A stretch of 64,000 bases of DNA, taken from contig CAWGAJ010000001.1 in assembly GCA_963820545.1 (NCBI GenBank), forward strand, positions 1,674,001-1,738,000. Reading direction: 5' to 3'. The notes under the pieces were generated by a model. That model did not search any database. It worked only from the letters and a program-made list of their open reading frames with translations, and was not told the DNA's origin. The DNA is from CAWGAJ01 sp963820545 (GTDB lineage Bacteria; Planctomycetota; Planctomycetia; Pirellulales; Thermoguttaceae). The first letter of the stretch is position 1; every line of letters starts with the position of its first letter. The position numbers were made by a program, and so were the translations under genes. Shown here piece after piece: positions 16,398 to 25,501 of the stretch.

Positions 16398-19300
16398 GCT
16401 TGCACCTCCTTCGCGGCTTTTTCCTTGGTTTCGCCATTGCCGCCTTCGGAAGATGCCTCCGCGGCGGCTTCAGCCACGGTCTCGCGCTTAACGCCGGCCA
16501 GTTGTTCGTAGAAATGATATCGCTTGTAGATGTCCTCCTGACCCAATTCCAGCAGTCGGGCCGAATCCTCCGGTTTGGAGCGGGCCAGCATGGCAAAGCG
16601 GGCCTCTTTCATGGCGAACTCCTTGAAGCTTCCCATGGGCTTTTTGCTGGCCAATTGGAAGGGATGCTCTTGGTCGCGCGGATCGAAACTGTAAAGCGGC
16701 CAATAGCCGCAGGCCACGGCGTCTTTTTGGATGCCCATCCCCATGGACATGTCGATGCCCCAGCCGATGCAGTGCGAAAAGGCGATCAACAGCGACGTGC
16801 CGCGGAACGATTCGGCCGCCCGGATGGTGCGGATGGAGTGCATGGGATTGGCCCCCAGCGAGATCTGGCCCACGAACACGTTGCCGTACGACATGGCGAT
16901 CAGCCCCAGGTCTTTTTTGCAGCCCGGTTTGCCGCCGGCGGCAAACTTGGCCACGGCCCCGCGCGGCGTGGATTTCGACATCTGGCCGCCGGTGTTGGAA
17001 TAGACTTCGGTATCGAGCACCAGGATGTTCAGGTCGCGGTCGGAGGCAAACACGTGATCCAATCCGCCGAAACCGATGTCGTACGCCCAGCCGTCGCCGC
17101 CAAAACTCCAGATGCTCTTGCGGATCAGGTAGTCGGACGAGGCCAACAAGTTTTTGGCATCCGGGGTGTTGATGCCGGTCAGTCGCTTGTTCAGTTCGGC
17201 AACCAGCGACCGCTGCCGGGCGATTTCCTCCTCGGTTTCCTGCTTGTTATTCTTCAATGCTGCAATCAATTCATCGCTCAGTTGCCCGGCGAGCCGGGCA
17301 AGCAATTCATGGGCGTACTTGATCTGTTGATCCACGGCCAGGCGGAAGCCAAAGCCGAATTCCGCGCTATCCTCGAACAGCGAGTTGGACCACGACGGAC
17401 CGCGGCCCTCGTGGTTGACCGTGTACGGCGTGCAAGGCAGGTTGCCGCCGTAAATCGACGAGCAGCCCGTGGCATTGGCGATCAACATCCGGTCGCCGAA
17501 AAACTGCGTCAGGAGTTTCACATAAGGCGTTTCGCCGCAGCCCGCGCAGGCCCCGGAATACTCGAAAAGCGGCAACAACAACTGCGAGCCCTTGATCGTA
17601 TCGGCCTTGACTTTGGTGCGATCCACGTCGGGAATCGTCATGAAGAAGTCGAAACTCGCCCGCTCTTGTTCCAGGTGGGCCAGTTTCGGTTCCATGTCGA
17701 TGGCCTTGTGCTTGACCTTTTCCTTGTCCTTGGCCGGGCACACGTCGACGCACAATCCGCAGCCGGTGCAGTCATCGGGCGCTACCTGAATGGTGAACTT
17801 CCAGCCGGCGAATTCCTTGCCTTTGTAATCCACGGCCTTAAAGCCGGCCGGAGCCTTGGCCAGCAGGGCCGGATCAAAGGCTTTCATGCGGATCGTGGCG
17901 TGCGGGCAGCCCAGCGAGCAGAGGCCGCACTGGGTGCAGATGTTCGCATCCCAGATGGGAATGTCCTGGGCAATGCTCCGTTTTTCATACTGCGTGGTGC
18001 CGGTGGGAAAAGTGCCGTCGTTGGGCAAGGCACTGACGGGCAAATCGTCGCCGCGATTGGCAATCATCTCGCCCAAGACCTTTTTGACAAACTCCGGGGC
18101 GTGATCCGGCACCGGCGGCACCATGCTCAGTTGGGAAGTTACCTGGCGGGGATATTTTACTTCAAACAGGGCGTTTAGCGCGCCGTCGACCGCCGCGAAA
18201 TTTTGCTCCACGATCTTGCCGCCGCCTTTTTTGCCGTAAGTCTTCTTGATGGCGTCCTTGATCTGGGTGATCGCTTCGTCGGCGGGAATAACATTGGCCA
18301 GCTTGAAGAAGCAGGTCTGCATGATGGTGTTGATGCGCACGCCCATCTCGGCCTCGCGGGCCACGCGGAAGGCGTCGACCACGTAGAATTTCATCTTCTT
18401 GTCGATAATTTGCTGTTGCACCTCGGCGGGCAGATGATCCCAGACTTCCTCCGGACCGTAAGGGCTGTTCAAGAGGAACGTGGCCCCGGGATCGGCCATG
18501 GAGAGCATGTCGATCCGTTCCAGGAAGTGGAACTGATGGCAGGCCACAAAGTTCGCCCGATGCACCAGGTAAGAACCCTTGATCGGGCGCGGGCTGAAAC
18601 GCACGTGCGAGGTGGTCACTGAACCGGCCTTGCGCGAGTCGTACACAAAGTAACCCTGGGCGTGCAGCGGCGTGTTTTCGCCCACGATTTTCACCGAATT
18701 GCGGTTTGCGCTTACCGTGCCGTCGCTGCCCAGTCCGAAAAAAACCGCCCGGGTAGAGTCGTCGGCCTCGGTGGAGAATTTTGGATCGTAATCCACGCTC
18801 AAGTGCGTCACATCGTCGTTGATGCCCGAGGTAAAATGCTTCCTAGGCTTGGATTTTGTTAGTTCTTTGAACACGCCAGCCGCCATGGCCGGTGTGAACT
18901 CCTTGGACGAAAGACCGTAGCGCCCGCCGATGATATGCGGGAATCCTCCTATGCCGCAGTACTGGTTCGCCCAGCACTCGGACAGCGCGGTGATAACGTC
19001 CTGGTACAGCGGTTCGCCGGCGGCGCCGGGTTCTTTGGTCCGATCCAATACGGCGATCTTCTTGACGGTTTTGGGCATTGCGGCCACAAAAGCGGCGGAA
19101 TCCCAAGGCCGGAACAGGCGCACCTTGAGCACGCCCACCTTTTCGCCCTGGGCGATCAATTTCTCCACCGTCTCTTCGACCACGCCAATGCCCGAGCCCA
19201 TGACCACGATCACCCGATCGGCGTCGGCGCGCGCCGGTGTAATCGAACAAGTGATACTGCCGGCCCACGAGCTTGGCAAACTTGTCCATGTGTTTTTGCA

Positions 19301-20029
19301 CGATGCCGGCCGCGGCGTCATAAAAAGGATTGCACGTTTCGCGGGCCTGGAAAAAGACGTCGGGGTTCTGGGCCGTGCCGCGCAATTTGGGCCGCTCGGG
19401 CGAAAGCGCCCGCGGCGATGGGCGCTGATCAGCTCCATGTCGATCATCGCCTTTACATCGTCTTCCGTAAGCTGCTCGATCTTGTTCACTTCGTGCGAAA
19501 TGCGGAAACCGTCGTAAAAATGGATAAACGGCACGCGGGCTTCGAGCGTGGCGCCGTGGGCGATAAGCGCCATATCCTGGGCCTCTTGCACCGAGGCCGA
19601 CGAAAGCATGCCCCAACCGGTCGATCGGCAGGCCATCACGTCGCCGTGGTCGCCGAAAATCGAAAGGGCGTGCGTGGCCACGGTGCGGGCCGTGACGTGA
19701 AAGACCGTGGGCGTTAATTCCCCGGCGATCTTGAACATGTTGGGAATCATCAACAGCAGGCCTTGCGAGGCGGTGAAAGTGGTAGTTATGGCCCCGGCCT
19801 GAAGCGCGCCGTGTACGGCACCGGCCGCGCCGGCCTCGCTTTGCATTTCGACCACGTCGGGCACGGTGCCGAAGATATTCTTGCGTCCGGCCGCGGCCCA
19901 GGCGTCGGGCATCTCGCCCAGTCCGGACGAGGGCGTGATCGGATAGATCGCCATCACCTCGTTGCAGAGGTGGGCAATGTTGGCCGTCGCTTCATTGCCG
20001 TCGACGGTTACGAAGCGTCGTTTATCCAC
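16394..20029 (-). CDS. nifJ: Pyruvate:ferredoxin (flavodoxin) oxidoreductase
   Basis: A single-chain enzyme of 1,211 codons that converts pyruvate and CoA to acetyl-CoA and CO2, reducing ferredoxin. It shows YPITPSSGLGE at the N-terminus, two 4Fe-4S motifs (CTQCGLCSLGCPH and CTGCGLCVDVCP), CAGCGETPYVKLL, and the thiamine-diphosphate region GDGWAYDIGFGGLDH to EVYSNTGGQMSKSTP. Start is GTG with AGAGGAG seven bases upstream. About 60 residues (near 19,230-19,420) are out of frame; the correct sequence (ALSPERPKLRGTAQNPDVFF) sits in another frame. Two compensating one-base shifts in GC-alternating stretches explain this. Confidence 0.93.
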   Translation of the reverse strand: MDKRRFVTVDGNEATANIAHLCNEVMAIYPITPSSGLGEMPDAWAAAGRKNIFGTVPDVVEMQSEAGAAGAVHGALQAGAITTTFTASQGLLLMIPNMFKIAGELTPTVFHVTARTVATHALSIFGDHGDVMACRSTGWGMLSSASVQEAQDMALIAHGATLEARVPFIHFYDGFRISHEVNKIEQLTEDDVKAMIDMELISAHRRGRFRPSGPNCAARPRTPTSFSRPAKRAILFMTPRPASCKNTWTSLPSSWAGSITCSITPARADADRVIVVMGSGIGVVEETVEKLIAQGEKVGVLKVRLFRPWDSAAFVAAMPKTVKKIAVLDRTKEPGAAGEPLYQDVITALSECWANQYCGIGGFPHIIGGRYGLSSKEFTPAMAAGVFKELTKSKPRKHFTSGINDDVTHLSVDYDPKFSTEADDSTRAVFFGLGSDGTVSANRNSVKIVGENTPLHAQGYFVYDSRKAGSVTTSHVRFSPRPIKGSYLVHRANFVACHQFHFLERIDMLSMADPGATFLLNSPYGPEEVWDHLPAEVQQQIIDKKMKFYVVDAFRVAREAEMGVRINTIMQTCFFKLANVIPADEAITQIKDAIKKTYGKKGGGKIVEQNFAAVDGALNALFEVKYPRQVTSQLSMVPPVPDHAPEFVKKVLGEMIANRGDDLPVSALPNDGTFPTGTTQYEKRSIAQDIPIWDANICTQCGLCSLGCPHATIRMKAFDPALLAKAPAGFKAVDYKGKEFAGWKFTIQVAPDDCTGCGLCVDVCPAKDKEKVKHKAIDMEPKLAHLEQERASFDFFMTIPDVDRTKVKADTIKGSQLLLPLFEYSGACAGCGETPYVKLLTQFFGDRMLIANATGCSSIYGGNLPCTPYTVNHEGRGPSWSNSLFEDSAEFGFGFRLAVDQQIKYAHELLARLAGQLSDELIAALKNNKQETEEEIARQRSLVAELNKRLTGINTPDAKNLLASSDYLIRKSIWSFGGDGWAYDIGFGGLDHVFASDRDLNILVLDTEVYSNTGGQMSKSTPRGAVAKFAAGGKPGCKKDLGLIAMSYGNVFVGQISLGANPMHSIRTIRAAESFRGTSLLIAFSHCIGWGIDMSMGMGIQKDAVACGYWPLYSFDPRDQEHPFQLASKKPMGSFKEFAMKEARFAMLARSKPEDSARLLELGQEDIYKRYHFYEQLAGVKRETVAEAAAEASSEGGNGETKEKAAKEVQA

Positions 20030-20236
20030 GAGAAGTCTCCTCTAAATTGTTAAAAATCATTAGGAAGGGGCACTAACATGAAGTGCGTTTAGGAAAGAAT
20101 CTAGTAAAATACTGCTTTGGCGGACATTCTGCAAGAACCGCTTAATGGGGGATGGGCAGAAACCCCTTAAATGTAGGCGGAAAAATGGTTATAATGGAGT
20201 AGTGGGTAGAAAAATACGTTTGCGGAGGAACATATC

Positions 20237-20671
20237 ATGGAGACTGATACAATGGGCCGAGTGCTGACCGAAGCTACCATTGAAAACATGAGTGATATTT
20301 ACGCTGTGGAATTGGGACATCTACCGGCTGAGAAAGTGCGTCGCATTGTCGTCACCGACGCCTTGGTCGATACCGGCGCCACAATGCTCTCTTTGCCCAC
20401 GCGCATGATCCGGCAATTGGGATTACAAAAGCGATCGACGCGGCGTGTGACTAGCAGCAAGGGTGTAACCGAGGCCGATGTCTATTCCACTGTGCGACTG
20501 ACGATCAAAGGACGTGATTGCCCGGTGGATGTGGTCGAAGTGCCCGACGACGTTCCCGTGCTTGTTGGTCAAATTCCCTTGGAATATCTCGATTTCGTCG
20601 TCGATCTACAAAGCCGAAGTCTCATCGGCAATCCGGCCCACGGCGGCGAACAAATGTATGAAATGTATTGA
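20237..20671 (+). CDS. Retropepsin-like clan AA aspartic protease
   Basis: This 144-residue protein carries the active-site motif ALVDTGATMLSLP around residues 47-59 (DTGA, one catalytic Asp per chain) and a second hydrophobic loop VPVLVGQIPLEYLDFVVD. Such single-lobe proteins act as homodimers, like retroviral proteases. There is no signal peptide, so it is probably cytoplasmic. GGAGG eight bases before the ATG supports the start. The substrate is unknown and neighbours give no clue. Confidence 0.8.
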   Translation: METDTMGRVLTEATIENMSDIYAVELGHLPAEKVRRIVVTDALVDTGATMLSLPTRMIRQLGLQKRSTRRVTSSKGVTEADVYSTVRLTIKGRDCPVDVVEVPDDVPVLVGQIPLEYLDFVVDLQSRSLIGNPAHGGEQMYEMY

Positions 20672-20689
20672 AAGCCTAACCCAAAAGTT

Positions 20690-20727
20690 CCCTCTCCCTT
20701 CGGGAGAGAGCCAGGGTGAGGGCCCCT
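20690..20727. repeat. CCCTCTCCC-GGGAGAG palindrome with AGGGTGAGGGC tail
   Basis: An intergenic copy of the element found inside uvrA at 7671-7693. The following 20,728-21,111 contains degenerate copies of the GTGCCACTGGC family and a stretch near 21,005-21,085 that resembles 24,685-24,745 (upstream of the second recombinase remnant). No supported gene lies in 20,672-21,111. Confidence 0.6.
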
Positions 20728-21111
20728 TGTTTAACCCAGGCGCTTGCGGCGGGGTGGCACTGCCGAAAAGGGCTGAGATTGCGTGCCACTGGCTTTGCCA
20801 GTGCTTTGGGCTTTCTCGACATTCCATCGTGTTGCGAGCAGAAGTGGGGAATGGCACATCGAAAGACGGTGCGGCACTTTCACGATGACCACAGCATCTC
20901 GATCCGCCAATGATTCATGTTTTCCCGGAAAGAGCCGTCTCCCCAGAAGTTCCAGGGAAGGCACTGGCCACAAGCCAGTGGCACACTTGCGGGCCGACCC
21001 GCAAGACTCCACCTTCGACCAAGACGTGGCCCGGCAGAGGCGGACCAGTGGCGTTGTGTGGGTGGCGGCAGAGTCGCAAGAGGTCGGCAATGGTTGACAG
21101 TGGACTACTCT

Positions 21112-21246
21112 GTCAAGCGGCGCATAATCGAAATCCTCTATTTGAACTTCCGTTTTGATGACATAATTCCAATCCCCACAATGAGAAAGCCCTTCGACGT
21201 TTTTGCCGAAGGGCTGATTTCTAAAAAAGTCGGGGCGACTGGACGC
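21112..21246 (+). pseudogene. Recombinase C-terminal remnant 1
   Basis: The frame reads VKRRIIEILYLNFRFDD and then RKPFDVFAEGLISKK before losing coding sense. A homologous stretch (RRILEIICLNFRLDD, RKPFEVLAEGLL) lies at 24,763-24,915. The pattern resembles the extreme C-terminus of large serine recombinases common in Planctomycetota, recalled rather than searched. It ends on the sequence TCGGGGCGACTGGA, which is the 3' end of tRNA-Pro. Confidence 0.45.
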
Positions 21247-21314
21247 CAATTGAACTTTTCTTGCGGGGTGCCGCGTCCATCGAACCGCATATCCGACGGC
21301 TCATTGTTGTCTTC
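21230..21314. repeat. tRNA-Pro 3'-end repeat (att-like), copy 1
   Basis: TCGGGGCGACTGGA (21,230-21,243) equals the tRNA-Pro 3' end at 24,897-24,910. The next 70 bases (CGCCAAT, then GCGGGGTGCCGCGTCCATCG) are shared at high identity with 22,764-22,850, forming a direct repeat that flanks the BBP7 gene. Confidence 0.7.
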
Positions 21315-21571
21315 GTTCGATATTCATAGACTGGGGAAAATGCGCTGAATTTACCGGTGGAATTCTCGTGTATGGGAAAAATGGACCTTAAAGTCAGTCT
21401 GCATTGCCCATTCTGTCTTCATCTGAAGCAGATTATATGAATGACGATGCAAATATCTGTCAAAAAGTCCGGTTGTGCCTATTTTATGAATTTTAAGGAT
21501 TGTAGGCCCGATGTAAATTTTGGGAAGTTACGCCTTTAAGACATGCCATATCGCACAAAGGGGCTAATTTT

Positions 21572-22705
21572 ATGTCTTCCTGCAAATTGTTCGGAACAGC
21601 TATTTGTGCATTTTTGGTATTAGTGACAAGTGCTGCCTTTGCAGTGGATCAGAACGACCCGGCGACCTACCGCTTGCTGACAGGCAATGGAGAAGATTCG
21701 TCGCCATCGTTTTCAGAGACGATGGCCGAGCAGTCGCAGTGTGCCGGCTGCTGCGATATAGGTTGCGGTCAGTCGAGTTGTTGTCCGCGTTGGACTGCCT
21801 CGGCCGAATTCATCATCTTAGACCGGATCGGCAGCGTAAATCGTACGCTCGTTGAACTGGTACCGGGCACCGTACCGTTCCAGGATCTACAAACCACCAC
21901 CGGCGCCGAAGCGCTAAACGCCAACGATTTTCAACAAGGCTTTTCTAGCGGACCGAGAATAGGTTTGATTCGCCACGGTGATAACGGCTATGACTTGGAA
22001 ATGTCGTATTATCAAATCGACGGCTGGAGCAGCGCCAGAAGCGTTGGGCCCTATGATCATGAACAAACATATTGGTTGGTGATGCGGGCTCCCGGCGGAT
22101 TTCTCCAAACCCAGGATACAGATCAAGCAATGGCATGGGAGTATGCCACGAAACTTAATAATTTGGAGTTCAACGTGCGATGGAATCCTTGCAACCGCGT
22201 AACCATGCTGGCCGGATTTCGTTGGCTTGAACTTCGTGAAAATCTTAAGGGCATATTGACGCCGCCCACATATTCCTGGGAACCGCCTTTCTGGAATACC
22301 GATACGAGAAACAATCTTTATGGTTTCCAGATTGGTGCGGATGGAAAACTTTTGGACTATGGACGATTTTCGATCGACGGTCTGATAAAGACCGGGATTT
22401 ACGACAACCAAGCGGATCAACTAACGGAAGTCAGCATCTTTAAAGTCGCCAGACCATCGTTAGCCTCGACCAACCACGCCGCCTTCGTTGGCGATATCGA
22501 ATTGCAGTGCAGGTATCAAGCAACCAGTCATCTTGCTTTTAGAGCAGGTTATGAAGCCATATGGCTGCAAGGCCTTGCTTTAGCCCCCGGACAAATCAAT
22601 GAAACTTATATGATTCCAGTGGATATTGTGGAAGCACAAGGCGTCAATTGCGACGGTGGCGTGTTCTATCACGGCGCCACTGCCGGCTTGGAATACTCGT
22701 TTTAG
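21572..22705 (+). CDS. BBP7-family outer-membrane beta-barrel protein
   Basis: The 377-residue protein has a signal peptide (residues 1-24, FLVLVTSAAFA), a Cys-rich linker (CAGCCDIGCGQSSCC, residues 57-71) and a barrel-like body with alternating strands. Examples are RWTASAEFIILDR, NLEFNVRWNPC, VTMLAGFRWLELREN, and the last strand ending ATAGLEYSF with the terminal Phe typical of BAM substrates. This is the Planctomycetota BBP7 porin-like family. AAGGGG eight bases before the ATG supports the start. The gene lies between two direct repeats derived from tRNA-Pro, so it may have moved with them. Confidence 0.78.
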   Translation: MSSCKLFGTAICAFLVLVTSAAFAVDQNDPATYRLLTGNGEDSSPSFSETMAEQSQCAGCCDIGCGQSSCCPRWTASAEFIILDRIGSVNRTLVELVPGTVPFQDLQTTTGAEALNANDFQQGFSSGPRIGLIRHGDNGYDLEMSYYQIDGWSSARSVGPYDHEQTYWLVMRAPGGFLQTQDTDQAMAWEYATKLNNLEFNVRWNPCNRVTMLAGFRWLELRENLKGILTPPTYSWEPPFWNTDTRNNLYGFQIGADGKLLDYGRFSIDGLIKTGIYDNQADQLTEVSIFKVARPSLASTNHAAFVGDIELQCRYQATSHLAFRAGYEAIWLQGLALAPGQINETYMIPVDIVEAQGVNCDGGVFYHGATAGLEYSF

Positions 22706-22763
22706 AAACAACGTGAAAGAAAAGGATATAAGTCCAATTTCTGAACTTATCCCCTTGAATAAA

Positions 22764-22850
22764 TCGGGGCGACTGGACGCCAATAGAACTTTTTCTGCGG
22801 GGTGCCGCGTCCATCGAATCGCACATCCGACGCTTTATCATTGCCTTCGT
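22764..22850. repeat. tRNA-Pro 3'-end repeat (att-like), copy 2
   Basis: A direct copy of 21,230-21,314: TCGGGGCGACTGGA then CGCCAATAGAAC and GCGGGGTGCCGCGTCCATCG. No recombinase-like frame precedes this copy. The spacer to the next gene (22,851-23,086) shows no other gene. Confidence 0.7.
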
Positions 22851-23086
22851 CCAAGGCACCCCACCCCAGAATTAGACCGGATCGTTGCCGGGTGGTCAAG
22901 CCCGCCGGCTTTGACCATGAGCATTTGGCCTTGGGTGGGTCGGTGGCCCTGCCCTGGGTTGCCTGGGTTCCCTGAAAGGTGTACGATGGCTGCCGACGTG
23001 GGAGAGACGCTGTTTGCATTCGCCACCCCTTCTTGTTGACAGAACGTCCACAAGAACGCCGCTACTATCCAGGATCGGATACGACC

Positions 23087-24634
23087 ATGTCCGGTAATCG
23101 CAAATTACGAATCTCATTCTTCGTGACAGTCGCGCTAATTGGAATGTTCGCCGGTGCAATACTTTCATTTAGACCCAGCGTTCACGCAAATGACAGCCCG
23201 ACCGAGAACCGGCCTAGTTCCGGGAATCAGCCGAGAGAATCGTCCGAGCAGGAGGTAAGACTCATCAAGGACGAAAAGGCAAAATTGCGCTGGCGGTGCC
23301 GCCTTCGGTTATTTCCGCTGGAGTTGTTCAACCCCCGTTCGCACGAACTTCTTCCGAGTCCCGACATGACCCGAATCGCCTATGCGGCAATTGTTGAGAA
23401 TGAGAATAACCAGATCATCGTGGATGGGAACAAAGGGAAGAAATACGACAGCATCTGCGAGTACCAGTTCAGCCCGGACTCTAAGACCTTTGTGTACACG
23501 GCAAAGGAAGGGGAACAGGAGTTCGTGGTGATAAATGGACAAATAGGCGATCGTTACGGCGGGGTGTTACACGTCGTCATCAGCCCCGACTCCAGGCGTA
23601 TCGCTTACACGACAACTGGTCCGAACGGCCTAGTTGCCGACGGTCGATGGCTCGGGCCTTATGGGTTTGTCGATTTCGAGTCGATGGTGTTCAGCCCGGA
23701 TTCTAGGCACTTCGTCTATGCCGCGCATGCCGCGAGTGACAACCGACTCTGCTACTTGTATTTGGACGGGAAGGAAATTGACCGTTTTGAGAAATTGGCC
23801 ATGTTTTCCGTTCATTTTGCGCCGGACTCGAAATCCCTCGCTTACGTCTATCGAAAAGCAGGAGAATGGTTCGTAAAGTTTGGTGCGGTGTGCTATGGTC
23901 CGTTCGAGGAAGCTGACGGCATACGCATGAAAATCAGTAACGATTCCAAGCGAACGGCCTTTGGCGTGCGGCAGGGCAAGGACTGGTTCTTAGTATCCGG
24001 GGATCAAAAACTTGGTCCTTATGCCTGGAGTCCTAATTCCCTATTCAGCCCAGATGCGAAGCATCTGGCTCACATCGGTGGCCCAGCAAGCAAGGCGACT
24101 GTGTTCCTGGATGGAAAACCGCTCGGCACCTATGACAGCGTCGGTGAGTGTTCGTTCAGCCCGGATGGTCGGCACCTGGCGTGGGTTGCCGAGGACGGCA
24201 AGAAATCATCCCTAGTGATCGACGGTACCCGAGCCGGTGAGGATGTAATTGCGTTCACGTTCAGCCCGGATGGGCAGCGCCTGGCCCAAATCGTCCGCGC
24301 CGGCAATGACCAGCAGGTAGAGGAGGCAGGGCAACGCGGGAGAGTATACCAGCGGATCCACCCCCTGTTGTTTAGCCCGGATTCCAAGCATCTTGCTTAC
24401 TGGGTTTCTCGTGAAAACGAGGCTGTGTTGGTTGTCGATGGGCTGGAGACAATTCGATTTGAAGGCGATGCCCTTTCGTCATACTTCACCGCAGATAACC
24501 ACATTCGCGGGGCGGGGGTCATGGTCCTCGGGGGCGGCAAGGAGAAACCCGCTCAGCCCACCAATGCGAAAGAGATAAAATCGCTACTTGAAAAGTCGCG
24601 TCTCTTCCTTTTCGAGATGGCCGAAGCAAACTGA
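23087..24634 (+). CDS. Exported PD40/TolB-like beta-propeller protein
   Basis: From the ATG at 23,087 the protein has 515 residues, with a signal peptide or anchor at residues 9-30 (SFFVTVALIGMFAGAILS). It then has about ten repeats of a PD40/WD40-like blade with the core FSPDSK/FSPDGR (for example FSPDSKTFVYTAKEG, ISPDSRRIAYTT, FSPDGRHLAWVAEDG). The next blade often contains a VVDG/LDGK strand. Such propellers bind ligands or proteins in the periplasm. A paralogue with the same plan is at 39,131-40,633. The longer frame from 22,979 lacks homology before Met37. The gene lies inside the tRNA-Pro repeat patch. Confidence 0.72.
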   Translation: MSGNRKLRISFFVTVALIGMFAGAILSFRPSVHANDSPTENRPSSGNQPRESSEQEVRLIKDEKAKLRWRCRLRLFPLELFNPRSHELLPSPDMTRIAYAAIVENENNQIIVDGNKGKKYDSICEYQFSPDSKTFVYTAKEGEQEFVVINGQIGDRYGGVLHVVISPDSRRIAYTTTGPNGLVADGRWLGPYGFVDFESMVFSPDSRHFVYAAHAASDNRLCYLYLDGKEIDRFEKLAMFSVHFAPDSKSLAYVYRKAGEWFVKFGAVCYGPFEEADGIRMKISNDSKRTAFGVRQGKDWFLVSGDQKLGPYAWSPNSLFSPDAKHLAHIGGPASKATVFLDGKPLGTYDSVGECSFSPDGRHLAWVAEDGKKSSLVIDGTRAGEDVIAFTFSPDGQRLAQIVRAGNDQQVEEAGQRGRVYQRIHPLLFSPDSKHLAYWVSRENEAVLVVDGLETIRFEGDALSSYFTADNHIRGAGVMVLGGGKEKPAQPTNAKEIKSLLEKSRLFLFEMAEAN

Positions 24635-24762
24635 ACTGCTAGCAAACTACACGCGCATGGTTGCCTTGTAGTGAGAAGGCATCAACCACTTGGCCCCGGC
24701 AGCGGCTGAGCAGTGGCGATATGTGGGTTGGCGGCAAAATTGCCAGTGGTCGGTATAAGCTT

Positions 24763-24915
24763 ATGGCGGATTATTATGCCAATCGCCGAATTCTGGAAAT
24801 CATCTGTTTGAACTTTCGCCTCGACGACGCAAGTCTTTGCCCTATATGGAGAAAGCCCTTCGAGGTTCTCGCCGAAGGGCTTCTTGTCCAACGGAGTCGG
24901 GGCGACTGGATTTGA
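24763..24915 (+). pseudogene. Recombinase C-terminal remnant 2, running into tRNA-Pro
   Basis: The frame codes RRILEIICLNFRLDD and RKPFEVLAEGLLVQRSRGDW, matching remnant 1 at 21,112. It reads across the 3' end of tRNA-Pro and stops at 24,915. No catalytic serine domain is present. The arrangement is that of an integrase gene whose 3' end abuts its tRNA attachment site. Confidence 0.45.
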
Positions 24916-24971
24916 ACCAGCGACCTCTTGGTCCCGAACCAAGCGCTCTAGCCAGGCTGAGCTACGCCCCG
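24897..24971 (-). tRNA. tRNA-Pro (anticodon CGG)
   Basis: A full cloverleaf: acceptor CGGGGCG/CGCCCCG with discriminator A, D arm GCTC...GAGC, anticodon stem CTTGG/CCAAG around loop TTCGGGA (anticodon CGG), and T arm GCTGG-TTCAAAT-CCAGT. CCA is not encoded. Its 3' 14 bases recur at 21,230 and 22,764, which marks it as an integration target. Confidence 0.92.
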
Positions 24972-24995
24972 GTTAAAAAACTTTCAATTTCTCCT

Positions 24996-25049
24996 CAGCA
25001 AAATAACAAGCCTTGTGATTTCCAGCAAAATAACAGGCCTTGTGATTTC
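24996..25049. repeat. 27-base tandem duplication
   Basis: Two adjacent 27-base units (24,996-25,022 and 25,023-25,049) contain AAAATAACA-GCCTTGTGATT and differ at one base. They lie 25 bases upstream, on the minus strand, of tRNA-Pro. The rest of 25,050-25,501 is AT-rich spacer before the GH16 gene with no gene seen. Confidence 0.75.
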
Positions 25050-25501
25050 TCGTTTTTTTATTTACCTACCTACAGAATCCTACATTTTAGCCCTTTCCCG
25101 ACCTTGGTCAACACAGCTTTACTCTACTAAATTGTTCCTTACTTTGCGATAAAGAGCGACTTTAGTTCTTCACTACTTGTTTTGGGAAATACACATGCAT
25201 AATCGTGTTTAAGTCATTTGATTAGCCGCGCTGTTCACGGGATAAGGTGAACGTATCGAATCACTCTTCTGCGTGGTATATGATTAACCATTAGTTGTGT
25301 GGCAGTGCCTATTTGACAGAACAAATATGGATTTTTTGGAAATGGTACTTTTTTTACAATTTTTATTGTAGCAATTTGATTGCAAAAAATGTTATCATGC
25401 TTTTAATAATAGGAAGGGGGCGGTAGTTAATAAAAATATGCGCTAATTTTGTTTTTCTCATCCGAAATTGAATCTCTGAACTCTTCTGAAGGAGAAAAAG
25501 C

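Noticed and set aside
16400..18178. A 592-codon plus-strand open frame opposite nifJ
   Set aside because: It is the complement of a GC-rich conserved gene; it has no ribosome-binding site or recognisable domain, and nifJ motifs on the minus strand are unambiguous.
20731..21249. A 172-codon minus-strand frame
   Set aside because: It crosses three different repeat elements and has no homology I can see; better explained as chance across repeats.
24996..25049. Start of a CRISPR array
   Set aside because: There are only two adjacent 27-base units with no spacer between them and no cas genes in the window.
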